Source: UBA5314 sp035560815
GTDB lineage: Bacteria; Bacillota; Syntrophomonadia; Syntrophomonadales; Syntrophomonadaceae
Direction: 5' to 3'
DNA length: 64,000 nt
Assembly: GCA_035560815.1 (NCBI GenBank)
Contig: DATMYR010000040.1
Span: 33,205-97,204 of the forward strand
Below, piece by piece: positions 60,680-64,000 of the stretch; the stretch's first letter is position 1; every line of letters begins with the position of its first letter. Both the position numbers and the translations under genes were made by a program. The notes below the pieces were generated by a model that did not search any database, had not been told where the DNA came from, and was given only the letters and a program-made list of their open reading frames with translations.

Positions 60680-62788
60680 GTGAAAGTTAGAGAACTTATG
60701 ACCTGTGACCCTATGACCCTGTGTCCCGAACAAACGGCTGGCGAGGCTGTAGCCATCTTCATGGACAATATGATAGATGGTGCACCGGTTGTAGATAAAA
60801 ACGGTGAGTTGGTAGGGCTGTTCACCAAAAGGCATATTTACAGGGTGATTACCAATAATCTGGGTATGGATACCCCGGTTGGAGAATTGATGACTCGCGA
60901 TTTATTAACTGGCCATCCCGATGATGAGTTTGGTCAGGCCATAAACCCCACAGTACCTAGACTTCCAGTTGTTGATGAAAATGGAAAATTGGTTGGGATC
61001 GTCACCCGCGGGGATATAGCCAGGGCTTTCTTTTATTCATACAATGCTATTTCCCTTGAACTTGATACGATCATCAATTCCACGCACAATATGATTGTAT
61101 CCATCGACCAAACAGGAATGATCAAAGTATATAACCGAGCTGCCGAAAGTCTACTGCGTATGAAGGCTGAAGACGTCATCGGAAAGAACATAGCGGATGT
61201 ACTTCCCGAAAGCAATCTTACCGCCATCATCAAAAGCGGTAAGGCGGAGCCTATGCAAAAAGTGAACCTACGCGGCATCTGGTTTATATCCAACCGTTCG
61301 CCACTCCAGAAGGATGGCAAGATCATTGGCGCAGTGGCGGTTCTCCAGGATATATCCGACCTTGATAAGATGTCCCGGGAGTTGCGTTACACCAAGGAAC
61401 TCAATGAGGAACTTGATGCCATTGTACAATCATCTTTTGACGGACTTTTTATCACTGATGGAAAAGGAACGGTTTTACGCTACAACAAGGCATTTGAGCA
61501 ACTGACCGGCATCAATGCCCATGAATACCTGGGGAGAACGGTAGAGGATATCCAAAAGGATGGAATCATATCTGATCCAGCTACTTTCCATGTCCTGGAG
61601 CAAAGGAAACCGATTACCCTGATGCAGGAAAGTAAAACCGGTAGGCTCACCCTGACTACGGGAAATCCGGTATTTGATAAAAATGACGAAATAATCAGGG
61701 TTGTTTGTAATGTAAGAGATGTTACCGAACTGAACATTTTGAGACAGAAGCTGGAGCAGGTGCAGGGACTGAGCCAGCATTATGAAAACCAGCTTCGTAC
61801 TTTGCGCTTGCGTTATACCAGCAGTGAAAAAATGGTGGCTACTTCCGCCAAGATGCGAAACCTGATTGATACGGTTACTCGATTGGCGGCGGTTGATTCC
61901 ACCATATTAATAACCGGAGAATCAGGGACTGGCAAAGAGCTTATCGCTGAATTTATCCATTGCAGCAGTTCACGCAGCAACAAACCGTATATCAAGGTCA
62001 ACTGTGGAGCTATTCCCGAGAATCTGATGGAATCGGAGCTGTTTGGCTATGAAGGCGGTGCGTTCACCGGAGCGAAAAAGGAAGGAAAGGCGGGATATAT
62101 TGAGCTGGCTGCCGATGGCACTTTGTTCCTTGATGAAATCGGTGAGGTTCCATTAAATTTGCAAGTAAAACTCCTGCGCTTTCTGCAGAGTAAAGAAATT
62201 ATCCGGGTGGGGGGAGAAAGTTATAAATGCGTTGATGTTCGCATTATCGCTGCCACCAATAGAGATTTATTAGAAATGGTGCGTACCAAACAGTTTCGGG
62301 AGGATCTTTTTTATCGATTAAATGTAGTGCCTCTCATTACCCCCCCGTTGCGTGATAGGAAAGAAGATATTCCCTCTCTCATCGCCCATTTCGTACAGCT
62401 TTTCAACCGCAAATACAAAATGAACAAAATAATATCTCCTGGAATTGTAGATATCTTTATGGAATATGATTGGCCGGGCAATGTCAGGGAACTGGAAAAT
62501 CTCATCGAGAGGCTGGTCGTGATAACGCCGAAAGACATCATTGTTGGTGACGATCTGCCTTCCAATATTAGAGACGCGGTTGGTATAAATTCTTCCTATA
62601 TAGTGGTATCTGGGATCATTCCTCTGCGCCTGGCGGTAGAGAGTGTTGAGAGACAGCTGATAGAAAAAGCCTATGCCAAATTTAGAACGACCCGGCAGAT
62701 GGCCAAGGAATTGGAAGTCGATGCAGCAACCATTGTAAGAAAAGCGGCCAAATATCATATTACCAAAAGCAGTCAAGAAAGGGCCTGA
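60680..62788 (+). CDS. Sigma-54-dependent activator with CBS and PAS domains
   Basis: 702 residues. A CBS pair (about 1-120: MTCDPMTLCPEQTAGEAV, MTRDLLTGHPDDEF), two PAS domains (about 130-240 and 255-370), the AAA+ domain (GESGTGKELIAEFIH, the sigma-54 contact loop GGAFTGAKKEGKAGYIELA, LFLDEIGEVPL), and a C-terminal helix-turn-helix (TRQMAKELEVDAATIVRKAAKYH). GTG start behind GGGAG. CBS pairs often bind adenosyl ligands or nucleotides, so it may sense the energy or cobalamin state. Sigma-54 promoters lie on both sides. Confidence 0.95.
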   Translation: MKVRELMTCDPMTLCPEQTAGEAVAIFMDNMIDGAPVVDKNGELVGLFTKRHIYRVITNNLGMDTPVGELMTRDLLTGHPDDEFGQAINPTVPRLPVVDENGKLVGIVTRGDIARAFFYSYNAISLELDTIINSTHNMIVSIDQTGMIKVYNRAAESLLRMKAEDVIGKNIADVLPESNLTAIIKSGKAEPMQKVNLRGIWFISNRSPLQKDGKIIGAVAVLQDISDLDKMSRELRYTKELNEELDAIVQSSFDGLFITDGKGTVLRYNKAFEQLTGINAHEYLGRTVEDIQKDGIISDPATFHVLEQRKPITLMQESKTGRLTLTTGNPVFDKNDEIIRVVCNVRDVTELNILRQKLEQVQGLSQHYENQLRTLRLRYTSSEKMVATSAKMRNLIDTVTRLAAVDSTILITGESGTGKELIAEFIHCSSSRSNKPYIKVNCGAIPENLMESELFGYEGGAFTGAKKEGKAGYIELAADGTLFLDEIGEVPLNLQVKLLRFLQSKEIIRVGGESYKCVDVRIIAATNRDLLEMVRTKQFREDLFYRLNVVPLITPPLRDRKEDIPSLIAHFVQLFNRKYKMNKIISPGIVDIFMEYDWPGNVRELENLIERLVVITPKDIIVGDDLPSNIRDAVGINSSYIVVSGIIPLRLAVESVERQLIEKAYAKFRTTRQMAKELEVDAATIVRKAAKYHITKSSQERA

Positions 62789-62796
62789 TTACTATT

Positions 62797-62834
62797 TGTT
62801 GATAGATTGCAACAGAAGTGTGAAATATGCAACA
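62797..62834. promoter_or_regulatory. Activator sites upstream of cobO, distal
   Basis: TGTTGA-TAGATT-GCAACA (62797-62814) has the same N6 dyad spacing as the sites left of the regulator. A second GCAACA half-site lies at 62829-62834. Confidence 0.6.
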
Positions 62835-62882
62835 GCATAAATAAAGCAATTCGCTGATATATCACAACAGAATTAGCTGATC

Positions 62883-62918
62883 AAAGGGAGTAGTTTGGAG
62901 AACTATCTCCCCTTTTTT
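62883..62918 (+). terminator. Terminator of the sigma-54 activator gene
   Basis: AAAGGGAGTAGTT pairs with AACTATCTCCC around TGGAG, with one mismatch, followed by CCTTTTTT. Confidence 0.85.
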
Positions 62919-62986
62919 ATGAAAAAATTGGAGAAACAAATATAAAATGTATAAATATTTCGAGACCCGGACTGTCTTGCACATAT

Positions 62987-63004
62987 TGTTGCAGAAACTC
63001 AACT
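62987..63004. promoter_or_regulatory. Activator site upstream of cobO, proximal
   Basis: TGTTGC-AGAAAC-TCAACT keeps the dyad spacing of the other sites, with one poorer half. It lies about 110 bases upstream of the -24/-12 element. Further GC-rich half-sites (CTGCACC, GTTGCAGG) follow up to 63030. Confidence 0.5.
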
Positions 63005-63114
63005 GATGCTGCACCGCGCGGCGTTGCAGGGACTCAACGTATTTAAAAAGATAAGGAAATGGGATATATGAACGATACCGGAGATCTAGGCAAAGTCATT
63101 ATTTACTGCCGGGT

Positions 63115-63130
63115 TGGCATAAATGTTGCT
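63115..63130 (+). promoter_or_regulatory. Sigma-54 promoter of the cobO-mutase operon
   Basis: TTGGCATAAATGTTGCTT: GG at 63116-63117 and GC at 63128-63129 with 10 bases between. It is almost identical to the promoter at 60203. The predicted leader to cobO is about 100 bases. Confidence 0.85.
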
Positions 63131-63239
63131 TCTCAATAGGGAAAGCGCAAGTGCTTTAAAGTCGCTGCAAGAATATTTATCAACCTGGCATGAACTTTAT
63201 GCATTAAGACTTTTACGTCACGAAAAGGAGGTGAAGAGA

Positions 63240-63791
63240 TTGGGAACAAGGGAATCCTCTGCAGACGAAGCCAAAAGGGGTCTTGTCATCGTAATAACCG
63301 GAAATGGAAAGGGCAAAACAACCTCAGCTTTTGGGCAGGCCTTGCGAGCTACTGGCCAGGGATATCAGATCTGTATCATCCAGTTCATGAAGGGAAGAGC
63401 TTATGGGGAAGTCCTGGCGGTGCAGAAATATCTTCCTACGATTCAGCTTTTCCAGTATGGATTGGATAGTTTCGTAATGCGGGATGATCCTGCAATCGTA
63501 GATATTGAGCTGGCTCGCCAGGGCTTTGAAAAGGCTAAGGAAGTTCTTCAAAGCGGGGATTTCGATATGGTTATTCTTGATGAAATCAATGTAGTCCTCG
63601 ATTTTAACCTGGTCCCCGAAGCTGAAATATTAGAAATGGTGAGGAACAAACCCCCGGACTTGGATTTGATTATGACAGGGCGTTATGCGCCTGAGGCATT
63701 ACGAGAACTGGCTGATACCGTGAGTGAGGTAGGAGAGATCAAACATCATTACGCCGCCGGTGTAAAAAACCGGGCTGGTATCGAGTATTAA
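63240..63791 (+). CDS. cobO: Cob(I)yrinic acid a,c-diamide adenosyltransferase
   Basis: 183 residues of the CobO/BtuR family. The P-loop is VITGNGKGKTTSAFGQALRA; then IIQFMKGRAYGEV, DMVILDEINVVLDF and IMTGRYAPEALRELAD. It transfers adenosine from ATP to cobalt, making the adenosylcobalamin that mutases need. AAGGAGGTG lies before a TTG at 63240, preferred over the open frame from 63123, which would start inside the sigma-54 promoter region. The mutase gene follows by about 70 bases. Confidence 0.93.
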   Translation: MGTRESSADEAKRGLVIVITGNGKGKTTSAFGQALRATGQGYQICIIQFMKGRAYGEVLAVQKYLPTIQLFQYGLDSFVMRDDPAIVDIELARQGFEKAKEVLQSGDFDMVILDEINVVLDFNLVPEAEILEMVRNKPPDLDLIMTGRYAPEALRELADTVSEVGEIKHHYAAGVKNRAGIEY

Positions 63792-63859
63792 ACCATACCC
63801 CGGGTACAGTTCAATTGCAGGTTGAACAAAGAAGATAGAAAAATGGAGGAGGTTACCGG

Positions 63860-64000
63860 ATGTTTACATTGGAGCTACTCGAGCAATCCAAAACCATGAA
63901 GTCCAAATGGGAAGACGAAGTGAAAAAAATTGTAGCCAAAAGAGCTGACCAGAAGCCCGCCTGGACCACCGTATCAGATCTGGAAATTAAGAGGTTGTAT
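63860..64000 (+). CDS. Acyl-CoA mutase large subunit, N-terminal part
   Basis: 47 codons to the window edge: MFTLELLEQSKTMKSKWEDE..., ending AWTTVSDLEIKRLY. The pattern WExEV...T.S.hEhKRLY is that of the N-terminus of methylmalonyl-CoA mutase-type large subunits, where the next residues are usually TPED. GGAGGAGG precedes the ATG. Its place behind cobO fits an adenosylcobalamin enzyme. Which acyl-CoA it isomerises cannot be read from this part. Confidence 0.75.
   Translation, partial: MFTLELLEQSKTMKSKWEDEVKKIVAKRADQKPAWTTVSDLEIKRLY

Noticed and set aside
63123..63239. Longer N-terminus of CobO from 63123
   Set aside because: It would overlap the sigma-54 -12 element and has no ribosome-binding site, while AAGGAGGTG sits right before 63240.

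Overview
The window looks like a chromosomal segment of a Gram-positive bacterium of the phylum Bacillota, most likely an anaerobic clostridial lineage. The grounds are strong GGAGG-type ribosome-binding sites with frequent GTG and TTG starts, a stressosome module, an sdpRI-type immunity pair, a lipoprotein-type UrtA, and a sigma-54 regulator next to an adenosylcobalamin enzyme operon. I cannot name the genus. No rRNA, tRNA, CRISPR array or complete prophage was seen.

Positions 1-10,050 (minus strand) hold a nitrogen-scavenging block: the urea ABC transporter urtABCDE followed by urease ureABCEFG and the start of ureD. The long leader before urtA carries three tandem copies of a structured element. 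Positions 10,050-15,104 carry three signalling genes: an AraC-type response regulator, a hybrid sensor kinase, and a divergent receiver-kinase. Positions 15,100-27,990 are a mixed region: a transglutaminase-like protein, a DUF1294 protein, a Rieske flavoprotein, a RuBisCO-like protein, a slipin, an Rh-type ammonium channel (a logical partner of urease), sdpRI, a YczE/MocR divergent pair with visible operators, and a CrtI-like flavoprotein.

Positions 28,000-34,300 (minus strand) are the most unusual part. Three paralogous transcription units stand in tandem. Each has a conserved sigma-A promoter, a short aptamer-like stem-loop with an intrinsic terminator, a small DUF2294/MpsC-like gene, a second copy of the stem-loop/terminator with an overlapping small ORF, a dehydrogenase gene (one SDR, two zinc alcohol dehydrogenases), and a conserved 3' hairpin plus terminator. 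A decayed fourth DUF2294 copy lies between two leader copies. This reads as an amplified system controlled by a cis-acting RNA that I cannot assign to a described class.

Positions 34,500-52,130 carry topoisomerase III, small membrane proteins, a REP-associated transposase with REP-like palindromes, a broken propeller gene, a Phd-Uma2 fusion, a two-component system, a truncated BlaR1-like gene, lipoprotein and propeller proteins, a degenerate integrase-like protein and an ECF sigma operon.

Positions 52,300-59,520 (minus strand) form a stressosome operon: a PAS-type RsbR, RsbS, RsbT, an RsbT-RsbX-like fusion, a histidine kinase and a multi-PAS receiver kinase. Positions 60,200-64,000 (plus strand) form a sigma-54 module. 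A CBS-PAS-AAA regulator is flanked by two -24/-12 promoters and TGTTGC-N6-GCAACA dyads. The downstream promoter drives cobO and the start of an acyl-CoA mutase gene.
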